Of a stretch of 9,661 nucleotides of DNA, positions 1 to 6,612 are shown one piece after another. This DNA comes from DAOTKC01 sp035449045 (GTDB lineage: Bacteria; Bacillota; Clostridia; Christensenellales; CAG-917), in NCBI GenBank assembly GCA_035449045.1, contig DAOTKC010000048.1:1-9661 (forward strand). Direction: 5' to 3'. Position numbers and translations under genes: made by a program. The first letter of the stretch is position 1. Each line of letters begins with the position of its first letter. The notes under the pieces were generated by a model. That model was not told where the DNA came from. It did no database searches and worked only from the letters and a program-made list of their open reading frames with translations.

Positions 1-200
1 TTCATGACGGTGATATATTCTTCCTCGGGCACATTTTTCCTCTTGCGTCTGCGCTCGATTACGTTGGTGATTTTTCTGTTCTTCCTCGATATTTTGGAAG
101 ATTCCCGCGCCGAAATATAGCTGGTCTTTCTGTTTTCGTGCCTTTTAAAAAGCTTTTGGACTTTGGCGGCGAATCCCTTTTTCGTTTCGTTTTCCGACAT
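1..200 (-). CDS. Probable OppD-type ABC transporter ATPase, N-terminal part only (cut by window edge)
   Basis: Only the first 66 codons are present; the gene continues past base 1. The start at 200 is supported by AGGAGG six bases upstream. The visible peptide begins MSENETKKGF and is strongly basic: residues 7-56 are crowded with Lys and Arg, including a run RRRKRK near residues 50-55, followed by an acidic turn (PEEEY, about 58-62). No Walker motif is reached, so the ATPase assignment rests on context: it directly follows oppA-oppB-oppC with a 10-base gap, where oppD normally sits. Typical OppD proteins begin almost at once with the nucleotide-binding domain, so about 60 basic residues before it would be an N-terminal extension. 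If it is OppD, it would hydrolyse ATP at the cytoplasmic face of the OppB/OppC channel. It could instead be an unrelated small basic protein. Confidence 0.55.
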   Translation of the reverse strand, partial: MSENETKKGFAAKVQKLFKRHENRKTSYISARESSKISRKNRKITNVIERRRKRKNVPEEEYITVM

Positions 201-206
201 AACCCG

Positions 207-212
207 CCTCCT
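207..212 (-). promoter_or_regulatory. Ribosome binding site of the oppD-like gene, overlapping the oppC stop codon
   Basis: The minus strand reads TAGGAGG: the oppC stop codon TAG (213-211) supplies the first two bases of AGGAGG. The spacer to the ATG at 200 is six bases. A ribosome finishing oppC therefore stops on the next gene's binding site, which suggests coupled translation. Confidence 0.8.
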
Positions 213-2313
213 ACCGTTTCATTTTGGGGTCAAACGCGTCGCGAAGACCGTCGCCCACGAAGTTAAATGCGATAACCGTGAGGCAGATAAGCACGCCTAC
301 GGGTATCCATATATAAGTGTAAGCTACCATTGCGGATGCAGTGCTGACGGCGTTTATCATGGCGCCCCATGTCGCCAGCGGATATTTGGCGCCGAGTCCC
401 AAGAATGACAGCGTCGATTCGGTGATGATGATGCCGCCCAATCCCATCGTCGCGTTGACGATAAGCTGGGGCATGACGTTGGGCACGAGGTGTCTGAATA
501 TTCTTCTCGACGCCCTGATGCCGGTCGCCTCGGCCGCTATCATGAATTCCTGCTCGCGAAGCGACAGAATCTGACCTCTGACCAGCCTCGCTATGCCCGA
601 CCAGCCCAGCACGCCCAAAATGACCATGAGATACATAATTCTGGTGTAAGGCTCGAGCTGGAGCTCGTCAAACAGCGCGCCCATGATTATCAAGATAGGC
701 AAAGTCGGAATACAGTTGAAGATGTCGACCAGTCTCATGATAATGTTGTCTATCCACTTACCGAAGTATCCGGCAATTCCGCCCAAAATAACGCCGATTA
801 TCATCGATAAAATTATGACGATGAAGCCGACCATGAGCGAAATCCTGCCGCCGAACATTATGCGCGTGAGAACATCCATGCCGTTGGCGTCGGTGCCGAG
901 TAGATGGTCTTTTGACGGCGGTGAGTAGATATCAATCAAAAGTTTTTCCTGCAAATTAGTCAAAACAAAACTTTCGAGCTTGCGTTCGAGGACGAAGTCG
1001 GCTTCACCGTATACCGGTTCGCCATTTTCGTCGAGCATCTCATTTCCTTCTTCATCCAAGAGGACGGTGTAGTAGGTAAATTCAGATATCGTTATGTCCT
1101 CGTCCTTCATTTCCAGAACTTTATGGAGCAGTTGATTTTTAAACTCAATCGAGAGAGTATCTTCGCCGTTATAGCGGCGCACCACAAATGTGGACATATT
1201 GGCAAAGTTTATGCGTTGGCCGCTTGTTACGTCGTAGATAACTTTCAAGCCTTCGTCGTCTTCATCTATTTCATAGCTTTTGCCGTCGAAATCAAAGCTG
1301 CCGGAGCCGTAGACGGCTTTGTATGCTGCGATTTTGAATTCGGAAGACAGAGCCGGCCCCGATGTGTCATAGCGGTCAAAGACATAAGTCGAAGTATATA
1401 ACGCATCCTGAATGCCGTGGTCTTGCGTAATACGATAGCTACCGTCCTCTTGCTGGCTGATTGAATAATCACCTCCGTCAAACGAGAAGGTAGGATTGGA
1501 TAAATTGGCTTTTACCGCCGCCTCAAAGCCTGCGGCGGGCGGCTCGCTGCTGTAGGTAAATGTGCCGTCGTCAACAATCTTGAAAATATTGTTTATTTTG
1601 GCGACGGCCGGCATAATGATATAACTTTCTCCGCCGTAAACAAAAGAACCGGAGGGAAGGTTCAATTCGACCTGCGCGTTGAAAACGGTGAGATTATCTA
1701 TAGTTTGTCCCGATTCCAATTCGGTCGTGGCGAGATTTTGTTTGTATTTTGCAAAAAGAACTCTGTCGGAATAAACCGCCGTTTCCTCAATGTAATCGAA
1801 TTCAAGCTTGAATATCTTGTCGCCGAGTTTTTTGACTGTATACTGTTTGCCGTTGTTGTCTGTAACGTTTTTGACACTTTGGCTCGAAGCTTCCATCTCA
1901 ATAATGAATGAATTCATCATATTTCTGACGGAATAGTGAATTTCGCTTTGCGGCACAATATAATAGTTGAAATATTCCGTCCTTTCGATGGAGGATGCAT
2001 AAGGGAACATGATGTTGTCGTATTTAAGAAATGTCTGTTCCTGCCGATAAGGTATTATTAGTCCGCCCAAAAAACAGAAAGCGAACATAAACACAAGAAT
2101 GAACAAGCCGACCATGGCGAGCTTGTTTCTGAAAAATCTCTTGGCTACCAGCACCGAGGGCGAAATGACCTTGACGCGGCGGGTATCGTCGAGCGCCTGC
2201 TGCGGAAAATCGACGGGCGGTTTTTCGTCTATTTCGGGCGCGTTTACAACTTTGTTGATGTCGTTCAAATCTTCTTCCCGGATATTTTCGGGATTAGTCA
2301 TATCTCTCTTCAT
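211..2313 (-). CDS. oppC: Oligopeptide ABC transporter permease OppC with a large extracytoplasmic insertion
   Basis: Second channel subunit of the peptide-type importer, 700 residues against about 300 for ordinary OppC. The start is the ATG at 2313, preceded by AAGGAGG. An open frame continues upstream to 2358, but that overlaps oppB and lacks a binding site. Residues 1-60 are a polar cytoplasmic tail; 64-87 form the first membrane helix (OppC_N type, with FRNKLAMVGL). Residues about 92-462 are an insertion with no membrane helix. Family sequence resumes at SPPSKDHLLGTDANGMD (464-480), followed by helices near 490-515, 535-548, 557-575, 618-640 and 662-685. The EAA loop that docks on the ATPase is intact (about 587-612: AAEATGIRASRRIF, then LVPN). 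The protein ends DPKMKR. The frame is unbroken across the insertion, so this is a real long protein and not a fusion artefact within this sequence. The substrate cannot be read from the sequence. Confidence 0.93.
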   Translation of the reverse strand: MKRDMTNPENIREEDLNDINKVVNAPEIDEKPPVDFPQQALDDTRRVKVISPSVLVAKRFFRNKLAMVGLFILVFMFAFCFLGGLIIPYRQEQTFLKYDNIMFPYASSIERTEYFNYYIVPQSEIHYSVRNMMNSFIIEMEASSQSVKNVTDNNGKQYTVKKLGDKIFKLEFDYIEETAVYSDRVLFAKYKQNLATTELESGQTIDNLTVFNAQVELNLPSGSFVYGGESYIIMPAVAKINNIFKIVDDGTFTYSSEPPAAGFEAAVKANLSNPTFSFDGGDYSISQQEDGSYRITQDHGIQDALYTSTYVFDRYDTSGPALSSEFKIAAYKAVYGSGSFDFDGKSYEIDEDDEGLKVIYDVTSGQRINFANMSTFVVRRYNGEDTLSIEFKNQLLHKVLEMKDEDITISEFTYYTVLLDEEGNEMLDENGEPVYGEADFVLERKLESFVLTNLQEKLLIDIYSPPSKDHLLGTDANGMDVLTRIMFGGRISLMVGFIVIILSMIIGVILGGIAGYFGKWIDNIIMRLVDIFNCIPTLPILIIMGALFDELQLEPYTRIMYLMVILGVLGWSGIARLVRGQILSLREQEFMIAAEATGIRASRRIFRHLVPNVMPQLIVNATMGLGGIIITESTLSFLGLGAKYPLATWGAMINAVSTASAMVAYTYIWIPVGVLICLTVIAFNFVGDGLRDAFDPKMKR
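949..1908 (-). repeat. Degenerate tandem protein repeats in the OppC insertion (about five modules)
   Basis: The OppC insertion contains recurring units starting at residues F136, F211, F263, F326 and F391, spaced 75, 52, 63 and 65 residues apart. The clearest pair is F263-D298 (with TFSFDGGDYSISQQEDGSY) and F326-D361 (with SFDFDGKSYEIDEDDEGL). Both are 36 residues long with the pattern F, helix-like stretch, small-F-x-F-D-G-x-x-Y-x-I, acidic turn, short strand. A linker also recurs: STYVFDRY (308-315) against STFVVRRY (374-381), each leading into LSSEFK or LSIEFK. Units 1, 2 and 5 are weaker matches. The repeats are visible only at protein level and were aligned by eye. The topology (after helix 1, before helix 2) puts them outside the membrane. 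Confidence 0.6.
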
Positions 2314-2317
2314 AGCG

Positions 2318-2325
2318 CCCTCCTT
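2318..2325 (-). promoter_or_regulatory. Ribosome binding site of oppC, overlapping the oppB stop codon
   Basis: The minus strand reads TAAGGAGGG. The TAA is the oppB stop (2326-2324) and AAGGAGG begins within it, five bases before the oppC ATG at 2313. This fixes the oppC start and suggests translational coupling. The same arrangement recurs at the next gene junction. Confidence 0.85.
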
Positions 2326-3313
2326 AATTAATCCTGACGCGCGGGTCGACCACGGCATAGAGAATATCCGCGATGAGTGTGCCGAGCAACGTCAGGATTG
2401 CCATAAATGAAAGATAAAACATCGTAAAAGGTATATCGCCCGCTATCATGGCGTGGTAGGACGCATAGCCTATGCCTTCGATAGCGAACAGAGTTTCTGT
2501 TATGAGCGCGCCGGCAAAAAGGCCGGGTAACGAGCCTCCCAAAATGGTGACAATGGGAATTAATGTATTTCTAAAGGCATGGCGGTTGATGACCTTTCTT
2601 TCGGGAAGGCCTTTGGCGCGCGCCGTCCTAATATAGTCGGAATTTAAAACTTCGAGCATATTGGTGCGGGTATAGCGCATCATTCCGCCTATGCTTATTA
2701 CCGTCAAAGTAATAATGGGCATAATGAAGTGTTTGGCAACGTCAAAGAATTGTTGAATCTCCGTCATATTGATATAGTCGCGGCTGCGCATGCCGGAAAT
2801 ATCGAACCAGCCCAGCTTGACCGCAAAAATCAATTTGAGAACGGTGGCGACGAAGAATGTCGGCAGCGAAATTCCTACGAGCGAAACGACGGTAACGGAA
2901 TAATCCGTCGCGCTATACTGCTTCCTTGCCGCAACTACGCCGAGCGGAATCGCTATAAAAATTTCCAAAATAAAGGATGCGACGCCGAGATAAAAGCTGT
3001 TCCAAATGACCTTGGAAAACTCTTCGGTAACAGGTATGCTGTAATACCAGCTATCGCCGAAATTTCCTTGAATTGCTTGTCCGAGCCAAGTTAAAAAGCC
3101 CTCAAAAACGTTTTTATCCATGCCGTATTGCGCGTTGAGTTCGGCCAGCCATTGCGCCGCGCTTTTCTGACTGCCGGGCTTGGTGGCAAGCTCGCGCGCC
3201 ATGGTTTCGACATAGCTCGACGGCAGCGAATACATGACGGTATATATTAAAAACATTACAAAAAAGAGGATTACCGCAGACAGTAATAGTCTTTTTATTA
3301 TAAATTTCAGCAT
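2324..3313 (-). CDS. oppB: Oligopeptide ABC transporter permease OppB
   Basis: First channel subunit of the peptide-type importer, 329 residues, close to the family's usual 305-330. The N-terminus MLKFIIKRLL followed by a membrane helix (about 7-29) is typical. A periplasm-side stretch follows, with the family pattern GNFGDSW (83-89) and IPV (93-95). Further helices lie near 104-128, 140-165, 195-212, 250-272 and 296-322. The EAA loop that contacts the ATPase is present (about 226-256: DYIRTARAKGLPERKVI, then FRNTLIP). The C-terminus VDPRVRIN is also characteristic. The start at 3313 has a modest AAGG seven bases upstream. It follows oppA after a 130-base gap holding a strong hairpin, and precedes oppC by ten bases. 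Unlike its partner OppC it carries no insertion. OppB and OppC should form a heterodimeric membrane pore for substrate delivered by OppA. Confidence 0.95.
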   Translation of the reverse strand: MLKFIIKRLLLSAVILFFVMFLIYTVMYSLPSSYVETMARELATKPGSQKSAAQWLAELNAQYGMDKNVFEGFLTWLGQAIQGNFGDSWYYSIPVTEEFSKVIWNSFYLGVASFILEIFIAIPLGVVAARKQYSATDYSVTVVSLVGISLPTFFVATVLKLIFAVKLGWFDISGMRSRDYINMTEIQQFFDVAKHFIMPIITLTVISIGGMMRYTRTNMLEVLNSDYIRTARAKGLPERKVINRHAFRNTLIPIVTILGGSLPGLFAGALITETLFAIEGIGYASYHAMIAGDIPFTMFYLSFMAILTLLGTLIADILYAVVDPRVRIN

Positions 3314-3382
3314 GTTTTAACCTTAGTTTAGTTTATTGTTTGCTTTTTGCACGATTGTTATTTAATACCACATAATAATACT

Positions 3383-3434
3383 GTTTTAAAGTTGGCGGGG
3401 GCTTACTAAGAAGCCCCCGTCCTTTCTTTAAAAC
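3383..3434 (-). terminator. Intercistronic stem-loop between oppA and oppB (attenuator or mRNA-stabilising hairpin)
   Basis: Nine bases after the oppA stop lies a 52-base hairpin with a perfect 9-pair inner stem (CGGGGGCTT with AAGCCCCCG, six-base loop), a GG/CC pair next to it, and a perfect 9-pair outer stem (GTTTTAAAG with CTTTAAAAC). In the reading direction of the operon the GC stem is followed by CCAACTTTAAAAC, not a clean U tract, so complete termination is unlikely. Such hairpins after binding-protein genes commonly stop part of the transcription or protect the upstream message from 3' exonucleases, giving more OppA than permease. That role is inferred here. The remaining bases up to oppB show no clear promoter. 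Confidence 0.65.
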
Positions 3435-3443
3435 TTATTAAGT

Positions 3444-6167
3444 TTATTTCATTTCGAGGTTTTCGATGTCGTTCATCCAGCCCCAGAAAGTGGTGATGTC
3501 GGGGGTGACGGTTTCCATATTAACGCGAGTGTTGTTGAACAAAATGGCATTCTTCCTCTGATAATAAGGAACTTCGACCGCCCAGTCCATAATTATTTCA
3601 AAGCAGTCCTTGTAAGTCGCCTTTCTGAACGAGTTGTCATCGCTCTTTCTGGCAGCCATAATCAGCTCGTCGAGAGTGGCGTCCTGAATGCCGTAATGGT
3701 TGCTGTCGGTGCCGCCGAGGCCTACCACGTTGGTGCTGTAATAGACCTGATACATATCGGGGTCGATGGTGGCGCCCCAAGCGGCGCACCACATCTCGGC
3801 TTCGCCGGCTTCAAGAGCGGTCCAAAGCACGTTGCTGTTGGCGGGGTCATTGATTTCGAGCGTTATGCCGATAGTGGCAAGAGCCGCTTTAACCGCAGTG
3901 AGAATGGCAAACGAGGGGTGGTCACCTATGCTGTCGCCCGGTATGATAACTTCATAGACGAGCTTGGCGCCGTCGGGAGCAGCAGTAAACTTGCCTTGTG
4001 CCTCGTTCCAAGTGTAGCCTGCCTCGATAAAGAAACCTTTTGCGGCGTTTAAAGCCTTAGCCCACTTTTGGGCATCCGAGTCGTCAACGTCATAGATAGG
4101 ATTGCCTTCTACATCCTTGGAGTAAGCAATTTGATAGTCCTCATCGGTGGGGATGGGGGCCGCCCAAGAGGTGTTGGAAATCGGGTAGTTGATGACCGTT
4201 GCAAGGTCGCCGTAATAGGAGTTGACGGCATACTCGCGATAGATTGCAAACAGCGTGGCGAAAGCCCTTCTCAAGTTTTTGGATTCATCCGATTTCTTAT
4301 CGGTGCCGACCTTGACGTTATCGGCGTTGATGCCGATATAGCCGTAGCCGAGGTTCTCGACGATGCTGGTAACCAGTTTATCGCCGGAAAGTTGACCGTT
4401 GGTGTTCTCAGTCTTGATCGCAGCTACCGCTTCGGCGTTAAAGCTGGGATCGGTGACGTCGAACGTGGTGCCTGCAACGCCGGGAACTTTATCGGCGTCC
4501 GCGGTCTCTTTGAAGATGATGTTGGTCAGTTTGGGGCAGCCTTTGAAGTAGTAGGGGTTCCTTTCAAAAGTTACGGAACCCATTTCAAAGCTCACAAACT
4601 TATAGGGGCCTGCGCCCATAGGCTCGGTGGTCTTCGCCTTTACGCCCGAAAGATCGCCCTTGGTAAAGCCGAATTTGTTTTCGGTATACTTATAGGCGGA
4701 TCTGCTTCCGTAGTAGTGAAGCGGAGCTACGGATATGCCGAGCTGATAAATGGTGGTGACATCGAATTCGGTGGTAGTGACCGTCATCGAGTAGTTGCCG
4801 GTCTTCTTAATGCCTTCGATGCTGTTGATAGCTTTGCCCTGCATTGCGGGATCCTTGGGGCCTTCGATTTTGATAAATTCCTCCGCTACCAAATCTCTTA
4901 TGCTGGAGCCGGCAGATTCATAGTTGATTCCGTCATCGGAGAGATCGTAGCCGTAGGACTCGAGTATGTTCGTCCAATAATCCTCTACGGTGGGGAAAGT
5001 CGTTTCGAAGTCGTAGACATTGTCGAGAGCGTCCACAAAATCGCCGTTGGGCACCGCAACGTATCTGTCGCCGGAATAGGGGGCTACCAAATATGCGGGG
5101 TTGTTCGTGGTGATATAGAACAGGTCTTCGTCTTCGGTAGCGGCGACGGCTGCTTTGTAGAAGCCGGCGTAATCCCCGGTTAAAACCTGGAACGCCTTGT
5201 CTGCCTCGGCGCAGGGAGTATAGAGCGACTTATAGACATCGCCCACAAGTCCTAACGTGCCTTCGTCATCTTTCTCATAGTCGTTGAGCCAGCTGCCGAA
5301 TCCCCACATTCTCATACCGTAGGCGATTTGAAGCGCTTCGTTGCCGGTTATTTCTTGAACGCTATATTTGCCCATGTAACCTTCATAAGCAGCGTTATTG
5401 TAGTTGGCGAAAACGTAATCGATAATTTCCTGCGTAAACTTAAGGCCCGCATTATTGAGAGCTTCGCCCCAATATGTATCAAATTGGCCTTGCGTGAAGT
5501 CTTCGAGTGTGGGAGTTTCGCTGTATCCGGCTTCGAGAAGGTCAGCGGCGATGGCAACGTATTTTTCGTAGACATCGGGGGTGACGCCCGTTCTGTATTC
5601 CTTTATGCCCTTAATCGGTGAGGCATAGAGCGTCGAGCTGCCGTCATAGCTGGGATCGCAGAGAACATACATCGAGAAAATGACATCGTCGATCGTCATG
5701 TGGACGCCGTCGCTGAAGAACAGATCATCTCTGATCGTTATCTTGTAGTCCGCCGGGCCGGTTTCGCCGCTTCTCACTATTTCGAAGTCCGCAATACCTT
5801 GATAGAGATATTCAGTCCCGTTATACTCGGTTGTCTCGCCATCGATGCCATTCAAAATGAGGTTGCCGAGACGGTCTATCGTGAGCAGGCTGACCTGCGT
5901 CATCGCGGCGACATCCTGGTCATAACCGGTCTTGGAAAAGAACGGGCTGAACTTATTGCTGAAATAGCTGTAACCCGCGACCAGAGTATCAGGACCGTTA
6001 TAGCTGGGATAAACCGGAGTCGGCGGAGTCTTTGTAACGACCTCATCCAGATTGGGACCTGTCGGCGTATTATCCTTCTTCTTATTCTTGTTGCAGGCGG
6101 CGAAAGCCACAACGGTAACAAGAACGAGAATCAAGATAAGTATTTTTGATAACAGATTCTTTTTCAT
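3444..6167 (-). CDS. oppA: Oligopeptide ABC transporter substrate-binding lipoprotein OppA, enlarged
   Basis: Extracellular solute-binding protein of family 5 (SBP_bac_5), anchored as a lipoprotein. Residues 1-24 are a signal peptide (MKKNLLSK then a hydrophobic core) ending in the lipobox FAAC with lipidated Cys25, followed by a Lys/Pro-rich linker to about 58. Family signatures are the stretch ITIRDDLFFSDGVHMTIDDV (143-162), PMGAGPYKF (516-524), NPYYFKG (537-543), GYIGIN (609-614), RRAFATLFAIYRE (633-645) and the C-terminal lobe to 907 (VPYYQRKNAILFN). At 907 residues it is well above the usual 500-600: about 265 residues (about 184-448) are inserted where family members normally pass directly to the segment resembling SIEGIKKTGNYSMTV (449-463). 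The start at 6167 has AGGAGGAG nine bases upstream. First gene of the operon, with its own strong promoter. The substrate is probably a peptide but is not provable from sequence. Confidence 0.93.
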   Translation of the reverse strand: MKKNLLSKILILILVLVTVVAFAACNKNKKKDNTPTGPNLDEVVTKTPPTPVYPSYNGPDTLVAGYSYFSNKFSPFFSKTGYDQDVAAMTQVSLLTIDRLGNLILNGIDGETTEYNGTEYLYQGIADFEIVRSGETGPADYKITIRDDLFFSDGVHMTIDDVIFSMYVLCDPSYDGSSTLYASPIKGIKEYRTGVTPDVYEKYVAIAADLLEAGYSETPTLEDFTQGQFDTYWGEALNNAGLKFTQEIIDYVFANYNNAAYEGYMGKYSVQEITGNEALQIAYGMRMWGFGSWLNDYEKDDEGTLGLVGDVYKSLYTPCAEADKAFQVLTGDYAGFYKAAVAATEDEDLFYITTNNPAYLVAPYSGDRYVAVPNGDFVDALDNVYDFETTFPTVEDYWTNILESYGYDLSDDGINYESAGSSIRDLVAEEFIKIEGPKDPAMQGKAINSIEGIKKTGNYSMTVTTTEFDVTTIYQLGISVAPLHYYGSRSAYKYTENKFGFTKGDLSGVKAKTTEPMGAGPYKFVSFEMGSVTFERNPYYFKGCPKLTNIIFKETADADKVPGVAGTTFDVTDPSFNAEAVAAIKTENTNGQLSGDKLVTSIVENLGYGYIGINADNVKVGTDKKSDESKNLRRAFATLFAIYREYAVNSYYGDLATVINYPISNTSWAAPIPTDEDYQIAYSKDVEGNPIYDVDDSDAQKWAKALNAAKGFFIEAGYTWNEAQGKFTAAPDGAKLVYEVIIPGDSIGDHPSFAILTAVKAALATIGITLEINDPANSNVLWTALEAGEAEMWCAAWGATIDPDMYQVYYSTNVVGLGGTDSNHYGIQDATLDELIMAARKSDDNSFRKATYKDCFEIIMDWAVEVPYYQRKNAILFNNTRVNMETVTPDITTFWGWMNDIENLEMK
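4824..5618 (-). other. Insertion region of OppA (about 265 residues, no recognised domain)
   Basis: This part encodes about residues 184-448 of OppA, between the conserved DGVHMTIDDVIFS block and the resumption of the family fold. It is rich in Tyr, Asp, Glu and Gly (for example YNNAAYEGYMGKY, YEKDDEGTLGLVGD), has no membrane helix, and no internal repeat was visible to me. I do not recognise it as a known domain. The boundaries are estimated by comparison with the remembered layout of the family, so they may be off by tens of residues. Confidence 0.5.
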
Positions 6168-6176
6168 ACTTTTTTA

Positions 6177-6184
6177 CTCCTCCT
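6177..6184 (-). promoter_or_regulatory. Ribosome binding site of oppA
   Basis: The minus strand carries AGGAGGAG, nine bases before the ATG at 6167. It is the strongest match to the 16S rRNA tail in the window, as expected for a highly made binding protein. Confidence 0.85.
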
Positions 6185-6228
6185 ATAAATTTAACAGACG
6201 CCTGGGCGCCGATGCTATGATAAGGAGA

Positions 6229-6257
6229 ATTATACCTTAACAAGCTAGTTGCGTCAA
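6229..6257 (-). promoter_or_regulatory. Sigma-A promoter of the opp operon
   Basis: The minus strand has -35 TTGACG (6257-6252), a 17-base spacer and a perfect -10 TATAAT (6234-6229). An A/T-rich tract immediately upstream (about 6258-6273) could act as an UP element. Transcription would begin near 6222, giving a leader of about 55 bases before oppA, with a small 5-pair hairpin at 6197-6210 (GGCGC with GCGUC, one G-U pair). A dyad TAAGG-N9-CCTTA (6221-6239) surrounds the -10 box and could be a repressor site, although it is short. Confidence 0.85.
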
Positions 6258-6292
6258 CGATATTTTATTTTTACGCTCATTTTTATGCAATT

Positions 6293-6358
6293 AAAGCGCG
6301 AAAATCGTTGTAAAAGCAACCTAATTTTAACCCCGATTCAGGGATTGGCGCTTTTTTT
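6293..6358 (+). terminator. Branched inverted-repeat structure with a plus-strand T7 tract
   Basis: AAAGCGC (6293-6299) pairs perfectly with GCGCTTT (6348-6354), and the plus strand continues into a T run to 6358. Two small hairpins lie inside: GTTG/CAAC (6307-6320) and the AACCCC/GGGATT pair around GATTCA (6329-6346), which pairs better on the minus strand thanks to a G-U. The layout resembles a terminator for plus-strand transcription, but no plus-strand gene precedes it. It lies about 35 bases upstream of the opp -35 box, so it may block read-through or have another role. Confidence 0.4.
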
Positions 6359-6402
6359 CTAAACTGATTTAATTTAGAATAGTATAATTGACTGCCTTTT
6401 GT

Positions 6403-6422
6403 GAGCGTTTTTGCGCTCTTTT
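6403..6422 (+). terminator. Short hairpin followed by T4, weak terminator-like
   Basis: GAGCG (6403-6407) pairs with CGCTC (6414-6418) around a six-base loop, followed on the plus strand by TTTT. With five pairs and a short T run it is marginal, and no plus-strand gene feeds it. Confidence 0.2.
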
Positions 6423-6612
6423 GAAAATCCAAATTATGGTTTTTAAGACACTTGACAAATTTTGCAAATTTTTTTGCTTTCAAGCTAGGACTGCAGGGAA
6501 AAGAAGGATAAATTAATGCCTACGCGTATATCTCAAACATGTTTTGGATTGCTTGAAACAAATCAGAAGTTTTAGTGAGCAAAACAATATGGGATTGAGC
6601 AAAGAATTGGGC

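Noticed and set aside
2314..2358. An upstream extension of oppC by 15 codons
   Set aside because: It would overlap oppB by 35 bases and lacks a binding site, while the ATG at 2313 has AAGGAGG at good spacing.
4068..5183. A 371-codon plus-strand open frame opposite oppA
   Set aside because: It lies wholly antisense to a clear family-5 binding protein, has no ribosome binding site or recognisable domain, and its composition is what the codon bias of the other strand would produce.
6452..6480. TTGACA on the plus strand as a possible promoter
   Set aside because: At 17 bases distance the -10 position reads TGCTTT, and no plus-strand gene follows.
6283..6483. A 66-codon minus-strand frame in the intergenic region
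   Set aside because: TTG start, no ribosome binding site, overlaps the inverted-repeat structure at 6293-6358 and has no recognisable domain.
6241..6488. An 8-base direct repeat CAAGCTAG at 6241-6248 and 6481-6488, suggesting target-site duplication around a small insert
   Set aside because: The inner ends show no terminal inverted repeats, and an 8-base match within a few hundred AT-rich bases is expected by chance.
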